A stretch of 14,296 nucleotides of DNA, taken from Lentisphaerota bacterium (GTDB lineage Bacteria > Verrucomicrobiota > Kiritimatiellia > RFP12 > UBA3636). The position numbers were made by a program, and so were the translations under genes. The stretch covers positions 1-14,296 of the forward strand of contig JAAZFF010000331.1 of the NCBI GenBank assembly GCA_012511845.1. The letters are read 5' to 3'. The notes under the pieces were generated by a model, which worked only from the letters and a program-made list of their open reading frames with translations, was not told where the DNA came from and ran no database searches. Of this stretch, positions 7,237-14,296 are shown piece by piece. Each line of letters opens with the position of its first letter. The first letter of the stretch is position 1.

Positions 7237-7303
7237 GTAGGGCGATGCTCTCCGTAGCGCGCCGCAGTTGATGAGTGATTGCTGAGCCCGGGATCCCCTA
7301 CCC
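7235..7303. repeat. 8-bp inverted repeat enclosing the spacer and the folE stop codon
   Basis: GGGTAGGG (7235-7242) and CCCTACCC (7296-7303) are perfectly complementary, 53 nt apart. The folE stop (TAG, 7300-7298 on the minus strand) lies inside the second arm. The palindrome GGGATCCC at 7290-7297 overlaps that arm by two bases (7296-7297). Confidence 0.55.
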
Positions 7304-7858
7304 TTTATTCACTAACGTCATAAATTCAGCGCGTGTTGCAGGGTCATCATGAAAACTTCCCAGCACTGCGGAAGTTACCATTGTGGAGTTCTGTTTTTCC
7401 ACCCCGCGCATCATCATGCAGAGATGGTGGCATTCCATTACAACACCGACACCCTCGGCATCTATCGAATCCCTCAAAGCCCTGGCAACTTCATTCGTCA
7501 AACGCTCCTGTATTTGAAGCCTGGAAGCAAAACAATCAACAATACGAGCAATCTTGCTGACACCTATAACTTTACCACGCGAAATATAGCCAACATGGCA
7601 ACGTCCGAAAAACGGCATCAGATGGTGTTCACACAAGCTGTATACCTCAATATCCCTGATGACGACCATGTTGTCGGCAGTTGACTCGAAAATTGCCCCG
7701 TTGACCACTTCTTCAGGCGTCTGCCTGTATCCACGTGTAAGAAACTCTATAGCTTTCGCCATGCGTGCAGGAGTATCCTTTAAACCGTCCCGATTTAAAT
7801 CTTCACCGATTTCGGATAAAAGTTCTCTCATCAGATTTTCTACTTTTTGTCTGTCCAT
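7298..7858 (-). CDS. folE: GTP cyclohydrolase I
   Basis: Converts GTP to 7,8-dihydroneopterin triphosphate, the entry step of tetrahydrofolate or pterin synthesis; a cytoplasmic homodecamer in known cases. The protein is 186 aa, like B. subtilis FolE. Zinc ligands are visible as Cys76 and His79 in SLCEHHLMPF and Cys147 in ECHHLCMMMRGV. Other conserved blocks are D-T-P-A-R-M-A-K-A and G-V-S-K-I-A-R-I-V-D. The frame is open to 7885, but the ATG at 7858 has GGGAGG 6 nt upstream and matches the family start, so the nine extra residues are not used. A good promoter lies 43 bp upstream. It stands alone, convergent with kdsD and divergent from the cyclophilin gene. Confidence 0.96.
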   Translation of the reverse strand: MDRQKVENLMRELLSEIGEDLNRDGLKDTPARMAKAIEFLTRGYRQTPEEVVNGAIFESTADNMVVIRDIEVYSLCEHHLMPFFGRCHVGYISRGKVIGVSKIARIVDCFASRLQIQERLTNEVARALRDSIDAEGVGVVMECHHLCMMMRGVEKQNSTMVTSAVLGSFHDDPATRAEFMTLVNKG

Positions 7859-7900
7859 AAGTCCTCCCTGCCAATTGAGCCCCATTTAAAAGATACACGC

Positions 7901-7929
7901 AGTATAACCTCGAACAAACTATTTTCCAA
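7901..7929 (-). promoter_or_regulatory. Predicted sigma70-type promoter of folE
   Basis: Minus strand -35 TTGGAA (7929-7924), exact 17-bp spacer, -10 TATACT (7906-7901; 5 of 6 to consensus). Transcription would begin near 7894, giving a leader of about 36 nt before the ATG at 7858. Confidence 0.6.
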
Positions 7930-7982
7930 GTGTTTGATGGCAGTTCAAAACTTGCTGAAAATAAAACAACTTAAATAACACC

Positions 7983-8011
7983 TTGAAAACGATATACTCT
8001 TACGATAAAAT
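7983..8011 (+). promoter_or_regulatory. Predicted sigma70-type promoter of the cyclophilin gene
   Basis: -35 TTGAAA (7983-7988), 17-bp spacer, -10 TAAAAT (8006-8011); each is 5 of 6 to consensus. Transcription would start near 8018, 26 nt before the ATG, leaving room for GGAG at 8033-8036. Confidence 0.6.
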
Positions 8012-8043
8012 CGACTTTATTTAACCCAATTCGGAGTCTTCTT

Positions 8044-8673
8044 ATGCGCAAGTTCTTGTTACCAACCCTCTGCATATTTGGCATAGTTACATCAAGTTGC
8101 AGAAAGATCGACAACCAGCCCGGGCAGGACACTCAGGATCAGAAGCCCGCATCACAGGAACAAAAAGCAATGCCAGTTGTTAAAATAGAAACATCACTCG
8201 GTACAATTACTGCCGAATTATTCGAAGAAAAAACACCTATCTCAGTTGCCAATTTTCTATCTTACGTAGACAAGTCCTTCTACGACGAAACTATTTTCCA
8301 CCGTGTAATCGATGGATTCATGATCCAGGGTGGCGGCTTTACGGCGGATATGAACCAGAAGAGCCCCGATGCTCCGATCAAAAACGAAGCCTCAGCCGAT
8401 GTACCCAATGAGCGTGGTACGCTCGCCATGGCACGTACGCCCGTCGTGGATAGTGCAACCTGCCAGTTTTTTATCAATCTCAAGGACAACTCCTTCCTTA
8501 ATCACACAGCTCCCAATCCCCAGGGCTTCGGCTATGCAGTTTTCGGGAAGGTTACTGACGGCATGGATGTGGTTGATAAAATTGCCAAGGTGCAGACAGG
8601 TTCGCACCCCACAGGACACGGTGATGTACCGGTCGAACCAGTGATAATAAAGTCCATAAAACGCGTTCCGTAA
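8044..8673 (+). CDS. Cyclophilin-type peptidyl-prolyl cis-trans isomerase, probable lipoprotein
   Basis: Catalyses cis-trans isomerisation of Xaa-Pro bonds in exported proteins. The 209-aa protein starts MRKFLLPTLCIFGIVTSSC, a lipoprotein-like signal with Cys19 as candidate lipid site; Thr at -3 is a weaker lipobox than Leu. A Gln/Asp/Lys-rich linker (20-43) follows, then a single cyclophilin domain (about 45-207). Key blocks are FHRVIDGFMIQGG (85-97, catalytic Arg87), L-A-M-A-R (127-131), Q-F-F-I-N (141-145) and YAVFGKVTDGMDVV (164-177). The ATG at 8044 has GGAG 7 nt upstream and its own promoter. The anchored location (periplasmic face of a membrane) is inferred. PpiA or PpiB would be the nearest E. 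coli names, but I do not assign one. Confidence 0.9.
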   Translation: MRKFLLPTLCIFGIVTSSCRKIDNQPGQDTQDQKPASQEQKAMPVVKIETSLGTITAELFEEKTPISVANFLSYVDKSFYDETIFHRVIDGFMIQGGGFTADMNQKSPDAPIKNEASADVPNERGTLAMARTPVVDSATCQFFINLKDNSFLNHTAPNPQGFGYAVFGKVTDGMDVVDKIAKVQTGSHPTGHGDVPVEPVIIKSIKRVP

Positions 8674-8697
8674 CTCTTTGCCCGCCTGCTGGGTGGC

Positions 8698-8778
8698 ATA
8701 ATCGTACTCGTTCACGTTCACGTACTCGTACACGATTTCATCGAAAGAAACATCCGGTTTCTCATGGTCTAGTTCCAT
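8698..8778 (-). pseudogene. Possible relic of an S23-like four-helix-bundle protein gene
   Basis: Minus strand ATG at 8778 starts MELDHEKPDV. This resembles the N-terminus (…DHEKLDVY…) that I recall for four-helix-bundle proteins of the 23S-rRNA intervening-sequence (S23) family in PVC and related genomes. After ten residues the similarity stops and the frame passes into an acidic/aromatic tail (IVYEYVNVNEYDY) encoded by the degenerate hexamers, a tail type I also associate with those genes. The helical core of about 100 residues is missing, as if deleted internally. The frame then continues antisense into the cyclophilin gene, which I do not regard as coding. The match is from memory and short. 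Confidence 0.35.
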
Positions 8779-8831
8779 TTTAATGCTCGTGTACGGAAAA
8801 CGTGTACCGCTCCGCTGTGAACGTGTACGAT
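8701..8831. repeat. Degenerate CGTNNN hexamers flanked by a 14/16 inverted repeat
   Basis: From 8703 to 8732 the sequence is a run of hexamers such as CGTTCA, CGTACT and CGTACA. ATCGTACTCGTTCACG (8701-8716) is complementary at 14 of 16 positions to TGTGAACGTGTACGAT (8816-8831), enclosing the possible relic gene. Confidence 0.55.
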
Positions 8832-8930
8832 CTCCTGGCAAGCTGGAGCCGGGCAGTGATCAGTTGCTTGGGTGGCGCGCTTGCATTGCGTGTTAGTCGG
8901 ACAGGTCTGTCCCGAGTCCGAGGTCGATAT

Positions 8931-8957
8931 CGATTCTTTCGATTCTTTCGACAATTC
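8931..8957. repeat. Tandem 9-mer repeat
   Basis: CGATTCTTT occurs twice in tandem (8931-8939, 8940-8948), followed by a degenerate third unit CGACAATTC and preceded by TCGATAT. It is on the other side of the possible relic from the CGTNNN array. Confidence 0.6.
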
Positions 8958-9015
8958 ATTAACTCGCTATTGATAATCAGGTACGGAGCCCTGCGGTCTT
9001 AATTTTCTGTTAATA

Positions 9016-12000
9016 TTAAAGAAATTTAGTCAATGCCTGACGCATACACTTTTTAGGTTCACCGAGGTTACCCATCTTTAATACTTGTTTGAGACCGAAA
9101 CCATCATCATCTTCAATTTCCAGAAAAATGCGGAATGGTTTGTTATCTAACAGCCCCTGATCGATCTTGTATAAATACCGGGTTATGCCGTTGGCCATGT
9201 CTCTGAGGCCCTCGGGGCGTCCTTCGACGATCAATTGACCAAGATCATCTCTAAATAACAGCCTAACCCCATCCCCCGGGTAATGCAAGTCATCAACAAC
9301 CTCGACAAACGCTGCCACCTCCATCCCTTGTGTTTCTACCAACCAAAACTTCGCTGAGAGATCCTTGTGACCTTTGTACCAACGCGAGGAGTCGGGTTCC
9401 TTGATGAAAAGATTTTCTACCGCATCTGCACCTAAAACCGTTAACGGCTCTACGTACTGCCACATTGCAAAATCATCAGGAATATTGTCAAGTCTTGCTA
9501 TAGGCTGTTCAATAATCACCGGTTGCAAGATGCTGGCACATTGTGACTGGTTAACAGTTAATGCAGCACTAATATTTTCAAGCGGCTTACCTCCTGGAAT
9601 AGCGAGTGCTCGTTGTTGCGGACCGCCAAACTGAATCTCCCAACCATGGGTACCACTACCACAATGAAACACCAACAAGTTTCGACCCGCACGAAGTGGC
9701 AGATCAAAACGGTGATCTGCCATTGAACCATGGTTGTTTCCAAGTGGTTCGGTTGTGTAAACTTGTTTGTCGTTAACATACCATGTCATCCACCAATCAG
9801 CACTGGCGGCAGCCTGCAATATCATATCGCCAGGACTGTAAATATATGCAAAACCAATTGATGGTCGATGATTCTTGGGTATACCGCCCGCTAATGGCAA
9901 CATTAATATCTTGCCGTCTGGCGTCCATACTTGTTGACCTGTGGATGTAGAGCCATCTTTGCATTTGAGTTCCAACGGCACCGTCCCAGTCATAAGAACC
10001 TCTGGTAATTGAGCAGGATCAGCATCAGGAAAGACAGTCCAATATCGTAGAAGACGCAAAGGTTTGTCATAATCCCCCACATGTAAAACTGCTGTAATTT
10101 TCTCCTGCCCCCTGGCTGGTATAGTCACACAGAATTCAGATGGTTTGATCTCCAATGGCAAGGCTCCGGCAGCATTTAATTTTATAGTTGCATCAACAGA
10201 TTCACTTGTTGGATTTCGTGCTATAACATGTAGCTGTCCTTCATGACCAGGCAATGGAGAATCAATAACTGCCACATCAAGCAATGGCGGCAGGAGGTCT
10301 ACATCCTCTGCAGGCATATTATTCGTCCACGTCAAATAAACAGGATCAATCCCAACAGTGAGTACTACCATCGTCGATTCGACCGTGGCGACAGATTTAC
10401 GGTTGCCAAAAAGATCATGGCTCATTATATCTTCCGCTTCACCTGTAACGACACCCAGTTCATAAGTGGCAGGCACTTCACTGAATGCCACCAATGTTTT
10501 GCGACCGGCAGGACTTCTATCATCGTCAATTTCTTCAAATAAAAAAACATTAACATTTTGAAAACCGCATACAGCCTCAGCATCAAGGCTGGTCACATAA
10601 CGATGATGACGTAATCGCTCAACCATTGCCCTGTAACTAAGCACGCTGGGTCGAGGTTCCACAAAAGATTCCGTCATGCCGTAACCACCTTCATTGGTGC
10701 CGACCCCCTCCATAAACAGGCGAAAAAACATGAACGCAGGACTACCAACAGACTGGGCATAGGTCATTTTTTCTACCACTGTGCGAGCCTGGATCATGAG
10801 ACCGGCATTACTATTTGCACTGAACCCGGACTCAGTTTCGACAGCCGTCATGGCAGGTTTACCCGTCTCAGCCAATGCAGACTGCAACCGTTCAAAACAT
10901 GTTCGCTCTGCTTTGATACCCGGTCCGTGCCCATGATAAGCAATGGCGTCAAGTTTCGAAAAATCAGCTTTACGCAAAAACTCGCGCGAACGAAGATCAC
11001 CCGTCGTTCCCGCAAATGAAAGACCGCCATTCATTATAGTCAAATCGTCTTTTTCAAGTCCGACTGCCCGCTTTGTCAACTGCAAAACATCAGCCAGCAA
11101 ATTCATTGATTCAACATACTGATCTATACTACCGGGCCAAAATCCTGGTAAATCCGGTTCATTTCCCAATTCAACAAACGGAATTTGACCTTGTCCACGT
11201 CCTGCGTACTTACGGATGATAGTAGCCAACATGCCTGCCTGCTTCTTCAACGCTTTATAATTTAACGGTTCTTGGGCTGTGCGGGGACGGGGCGGATCAA
11301 CAAAAAGACTGGCACGAAGTTTTTCTCGTCTCAGATGCTCCATTGCTGAATCGACTTTTTCTATTTCAAGCCCTCCGCGCATTGGCAGCGCCCGTAACAA
11401 GTCAACACCCATTAGACGATAGTAGGCAAAGGCAGTTGCAGTGTCACCGGCGTATATGCTTTGGTTAGCCTGATCCAGACCATACATAAACTCCCCTGTC
11501 CGTGCTTTCTGTAATTCCGTGTCACTAACAATTCCCATGCGCATCCGTCGTTCCAGGGTGGGTGCATTTGTCCCATGTACAGTCAAATTCAAAAGCCCTT
11601 CATAAGGTCCCAGCAACCATTCCTGCGACTCAAACGAAAGATTGACTGGTGTACTGTCTCTGTCTGACAGCAATATCTCACCTTCTGCATGGTGGACAGT
11701 ACGGCCGTTCCAGTCAAAAATCGAAAACTTGTACGAAACAGGCACATCAATCCATGCCACATTCGCTACATATGCCTTGAAGTCAGATGGTTTTTGCTGA
11801 AAAACGAGCACATCACCTTCTTTGCCGGTTTCCAAACGATCAATTTTCAACATTCGTGGCCAATGTATGTTTTTCTTTGTCTCATAACCTGCAATCTTGA
11901 GACGGCGAATGTGGAGCGGCCCATTGGCTCCAGAGATCAGAATATCAAACTCCCCCAAAACAGCATCTTTAACATCCCTCTGAAAACGGGCATTATCAAC

Positions 12001-12456
12001 ACGAAATCGTGCCGTTTTCCAATTTCCCGTATTTCCCCAGGCATTCCCGACATTCTTGACACCATCCGCAGTATCAATACATACACGAACACCGCCCCAG
12101 GAAGGGAGATGGTATTCCAATTCTATATCTACAGCAGGACATTGACCGTCAAAGAATCGGGAGTCATCAATTTTGAATCGCATTGCACGCTCCCATCCTT
12201 TACGTCGATCCGCTGTAGTCTCGCTCATCCACCCTCCAGACTCATGCCCTTTGAGATTTAGTTGCACAAATTTGGGGTTAAGAGAAGGATCAAGTTTTAA
12301 TCCCAATTCCTGAGGCTGCTCGCTGTCTAATCTGATTTCAGCAATAAACACTCCCGATTTGTCTGCTAATGAACTTGGTCCCGCTGCAACAATACAGATA
12401 AAAGCTGAAAGCCACAACATATGATTTCGGCACGTTCTAAAATATATCAGATTCAT
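9016..12456 (-). CDS. Large secreted multidomain protein with clan GH-A-like glycoside hydrolase barrel
   Basis: Unrecognised at family level; probably a secreted polysaccharide-active enzyme. Of 1146 residues, 1-31 form a signal peptide (Arg-containing n-region, LWLSAFICIVAAGP core, cleavage near S-L-A). Residues about 35-315 are beta-rich, with two apparent sandwich domains. About 318-615 look like a (beta/alpha)8 barrel: the acid/base candidate is Glu433 in VELGNEPDLPGFW, A-Y-H-G-H-G is at 506-511, and the nucleophile candidate is Glu540 in TAVETESGF (Glu542 is the alternative). About 645-830 are further beta-sandwich regions, and about 870-945 a jelly-roll-like region with W-Y-V-N-D-K-Q-V-Y. 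About 985-1125 resemble a CBM9/DOMON-type binding domain, with VAAFVEVVDDLHYPGDGVRLLF (1047-1068) as its core. The ATG at 12456 has GAGG 7 nt upstream. It lies 42 bp downstream of the repeat-protein gene, possibly in the same transcript. GH39, GH51 and GH5 are possible relatives; substrate unknown. Confidence 0.7.
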   Translation of the reverse strand: MNLIYFRTCRNHMLWLSAFICIVAAGPSSLADKSGVFIAEIRLDSEQPQELGLKLDPSLNPKFVQLNLKGHESGGWMSETTADRRKGWERAMRFKIDDSRFFDGQCPAVDIELEYHLPSWGGVRVCIDTADGVKNVGNAWGNTGNWKTARFRVDNARFQRDVKDAVLGEFDILISGANGPLHIRRLKIAGYETKKNIHWPRMLKIDRLETGKEGDVLVFQQKPSDFKAYVANVAWIDVPVSYKFSIFDWNGRTVHHAEGEILLSDRDSTPVNLSFESQEWLLGPYEGLLNLTVHGTNAPTLERRMRMGIVSDTELQKARTGEFMYGLDQANQSIYAGDTATAFAYYRLMGVDLLRALPMRGGLEIEKVDSAMEHLRREKLRASLFVDPPRPRTAQEPLNYKALKKQAGMLATIIRKYAGRGQGQIPFVELGNEPDLPGFWPGSIDQYVESMNLLADVLQLTKRAVGLEKDDLTIMNGGLSFAGTTGDLRSREFLRKADFSKLDAIAYHGHGPGIKAERTCFERLQSALAETGKPAMTAVETESGFSANSNAGLMIQARTVVEKMTYAQSVGSPAFMFFRLFMEGVGTNEGGYGMTESFVEPRPSVLSYRAMVERLRHHRYVTSLDAEAVCGFQNVNVFLFEEIDDDRSPAGRKTLVAFSEVPATYELGVVTGEAEDIMSHDLFGNRKSVATVESTMVVLTVGIDPVYLTWTNNMPAEDVDLLPPLLDVAVIDSPLPGHEGQLHVIARNPTSESVDATIKLNAAGALPLEIKPSEFCVTIPARGQEKITAVLHVGDYDKPLRLLRYWTVFPDADPAQLPEVLMTGTVPLELKCKDGSTSTGQQVWTPDGKILMLPLAGGIPKNHRPSIGFAYIYSPGDMILQAAASADWWMTWYVNDKQVYTTEPLGNNHGSMADHRFDLPLRAGRNLLVFHCGSGTHGWEIQFGGPQQRALAIPGGKPLENISAALTVNQSQCASILQPVIIEQPIARLDNIPDDFAMWQYVEPLTVLGADAVENLFIKEPDSSRWYKGHKDLSAKFWLVETQGMEVAAFVEVVDDLHYPGDGVRLLFRDDLGQLIVEGRPEGLRDMANGITRYLYKIDQGLLDNKPFRIFLEIEDDDGFGLKQVLKMGNLGEPKKCMRQALTKFL

Positions 12457-12498
12457 TGGACAACCTCAAAATTAACAAGTTTTAATTACAGTGATATT

Positions 12499-14296
12499 TT
12501 AATTGATTTTAAGAAGAGTAACTGATGGCAGAACTTCAAGTCGCCCAGTACCTTGAAGAACCAGCTCGTCCACATGATCAACTCCGTCTCCGGCTTGTGC
12601 AGCCCATACTCCGGCAGCCCTGCCTCTCCCATCAACGGTAAAACGTGCCACCCGTACAATGTCATCGAAGTTAAGATCAACTATTCCAAGTTTAGAATCA
12701 GCTGAAATCAGATGCAATTCAGAATTAGCATCTATGGAATTGGAAGAGGTAATCTCCAATACAGTATCAGTATTGGAAGAATTATTACCACTAACAACAA
12801 TATTTCCGAAACCAAGCGTCCCCGCTGGCCCGATTCGTAGTCGTCCACATCGAATGTCGGTACCACCTGTCCATGAGTTAACTCCGTGCAACTCAACAGT
12901 ATCTTGTCCAATCTTCGTCAAACGCCGGGATCGGCCTGTTTCACTGATCGATCCGTAAATCATCAGATTTTTTAAATTACTTGCGCCGGCCGCGGGCAAA
13001 TTTCCAGTTTGTCCGATGAAGGAGTCAGCATTTAATACAATACTGATACCGGCTCCCAGATGACGATTAGTGTTATCATCACTCTTAAGTCGCCACGATT
13101 CAATGGAACCTCCGTTTAGAACAATCGTTTTGTTCAAAAGATTGTTGAGATCCGTTCCTACCTGCAAATGGACACCTTCAGCCAGTGAGCAGGAAGCGGT
13201 GGCACTGTTGCTATCACCCAGGCGGGCAAGTGCTGATCTCCAGCGTTCAATAGAATTTGGCATCTGTACAACAGGAGCCGGAGGCTGAAAATTCGCTTTG
13301 CTTATAGAAAGACCGGCCCCTGCTTCAATTATAGTCGTACCTTGACCAAGAGCAGAGTCTGATGAAGTTACGTCTACGACGCCTGTCATAACAGTCATTC
13401 CCCCTGAAAAAATATTATTGCCTGCCAGACGCAATATACCCTCGCCTTTTTTCGTTAAACTGTGCGCATGACCGTTGTCTGTAATTGTGCCTCCGATCAG
13501 TACCTCTGCTTCTCCTTGATATCCTATGCCTTTTGAAATGTCAAGTTCGGCGTTTGCTGATAACGTTGTTGTTTTGTCCGCATTGAAGGCAAAAACCAAA
13601 CCATCTTGACAAGTTACCGTTAACGGCGCAGACAAATTAAGATGTCCAAGACGGAAAATGCCGTTTGCAAGACCAATGCCGGTAAAAGTTTGAGAGTTTC
13701 CTGAAGAAATCCGGGCGGGAGCATTAACATTCAGCGTATAACCGTTATCGGGACCGAATGTACCAGATTTGCTGCTGCGGAAAGCGACCGTACCACCGTA
13801 CAGTGTAATATCGCCTGTCCCGAGTGGAAAAAATGGACCGCTTTCATTCATGCCATTTACAACATTTAGTGTGCCGCTCCGGACTGTCGTACCTCCCCCG
13901 TAGCTGTTCTGGGAGTGTCCCACGGCCCAACTACCAACATCATCTTTCTCTACAGCAACAGTTGCGTTTTCTCCGTCTGAGATTAAACCAACAATAGCAG
14001 TACATTCTGCATTGGCGAAACGTCCGGAACAGGAATTTGGTCCCGAGAGCGTCAAGACTTAGGTACCGGAGGCGGCAGTAGTGGTAAAAGTTGTCATTTC
14101 GCCAAAAAAAGTCGAAGTCCATGTCAACTTGGTTGAGTTGCTTAGCATCAAAACATTATTGAAAGAAATCGGCACATTTATTATATCACGGGCTACTCGG
14201 CTACTGCTGATTAGAGCCGGATTGGCGGCATTATTAAAATTCAGGTTCCCGGAGGTACCGGAAATTATATGGAGAGAAGAACCACCGGTACTACCA
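12499..14296 (-). pseudogene. Autotransporter-associated beta-strand-repeat protein, 5'-truncated by window, interrupted by an in-frame TAA
   Basis: Surface or secreted repeat protein of unknown role. One frame runs from the window end to the TAA at 12499, broken only by a TAA at 14061-14059. The 78 complete codons before the stop (starting G-S-T-G-G-S-S-L-H) and the 520 after it are the same kind of Ser/Thr/Asn/Gly-rich passenger sequence. After the break, PATR-type repeats (TIGR02601-like) are visible: GSWAVGHSQNSYGGGTTV, LTKKGEGILRLAGNNIFSGG and LTKIGQDTVELHGVNSWTGG, each followed by a G-x-L/V-x-V strand. The C-terminus (AAGVWAAQAGDGVDHVDELV, then GTGRLEV) resembles the usual terminus of such proteins in PVC bacteria; there is no autotransporter barrel and no PEP-CTERM segment. 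The only early start after the stop is a TTG at 14055 without ribosome site, so this is more likely a nonsense-disrupted gene than a separate one. Sequencing error or stop read-through are alternatives. Confidence 0.7.

Larger units (their letters stand above)
8674..9015. other. Convergent gene-free spacer with degenerate repeats and palindromes
   Basis: Both flanking genes end here, so it should carry two 3' ends, yet I see no stem followed by a T run on either strand. It holds a possible four-helix-bundle gene relic, CGTNNN-type degenerate hexamers, a 9-mer tandem repeat, a 14/16 inverted repeat, a GGACAG/CTGTCC hairpin (8899-8912) and the palindrome TTAATATTAA (9010-9019) overlapping the downstream gene's stop. 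Confidence 0.6.

Noticed and set aside
8392..8841. 150-codon minus-strand frame opposite the cyclophilin gene
   Set aside because: Most of it is antisense to a well-supported cyclophilin domain. Only the 27 residues at 8698-8778 look like a relic of a real gene.
12499..14055. Independent gene starting at the TTG at 14055
   Set aside because: There is no ribosome site, it lies two codons after an in-frame stop, and the upstream frame is the same protein type. A disrupted gene explains it better.

Overview
The window looks like a chromosomal segment of a Gram-negative bacterium. An LptF/G-type LPS-export permease and an arabinose-5-phosphate isomerase (Kdo synthesis) imply an outer membrane with lipopolysaccharide. 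A twitching-type ATPase, a very large secreted glycoside-hydrolase-like protein and an autotransporter-associated beta-strand-repeat protein fit the Planctomycetes-Verrucomicrobia-Lentisphaerae-Kiritimatiellota (PVC) superphylum best. That placement is inferred from gene content, not shown by a marker gene.

Layout. 1-1970 (+): the 3' part of an lptF/lptG permease followed at 18 bp by a pilT/pilU-like ATPase. 1978-5839 (-): ilvB, ilvN (acetolactate synthase large and small subunits) and a xylulokinase of the long 'TGDNP' type, closely packed and probably co-transcribed. About 265 nt of untranslated leader precede ilvB, driven by a near-consensus promoter. The leader contains a branched-chain-codon-rich open frame, a small hairpin followed by seven Ts, and a 13/14 inverted repeat, so it looks like an attenuation or RNA-switch control region. 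6190-7167 (+): kdsD. 7298-7858 (-): folE, with a good sigma70-type promoter. 8044-8673 (+): a cyclophilin-type peptidyl-prolyl isomerase with a lipoprotein-like N-terminus and its own promoter. 8674-9015: a convergent spacer with degenerate short tandem repeats, inverted repeats and what looks like a relic of a four-helix-bundle (S23-like) gene. 9016-12456 (-): a 1146-aa secreted multidomain protein with a clan GH-A-like barrel and a CBM9-like C-terminus. 12499-14296 (-): a beta-strand-repeat surface protein running off the window and interrupted by one in-frame TAA.

The first 8.7 kb is housekeeping: envelope biogenesis, branched-chain amino acid and folate/pterin synthesis, protein folding. 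The last 5.3 kb is accessory: a putative polysaccharide-active secreted protein beside a damaged repeat protein. The two most interesting points are the ilvB leader architecture and the otherwise intact reading frame broken by a single stop in the repeat protein.
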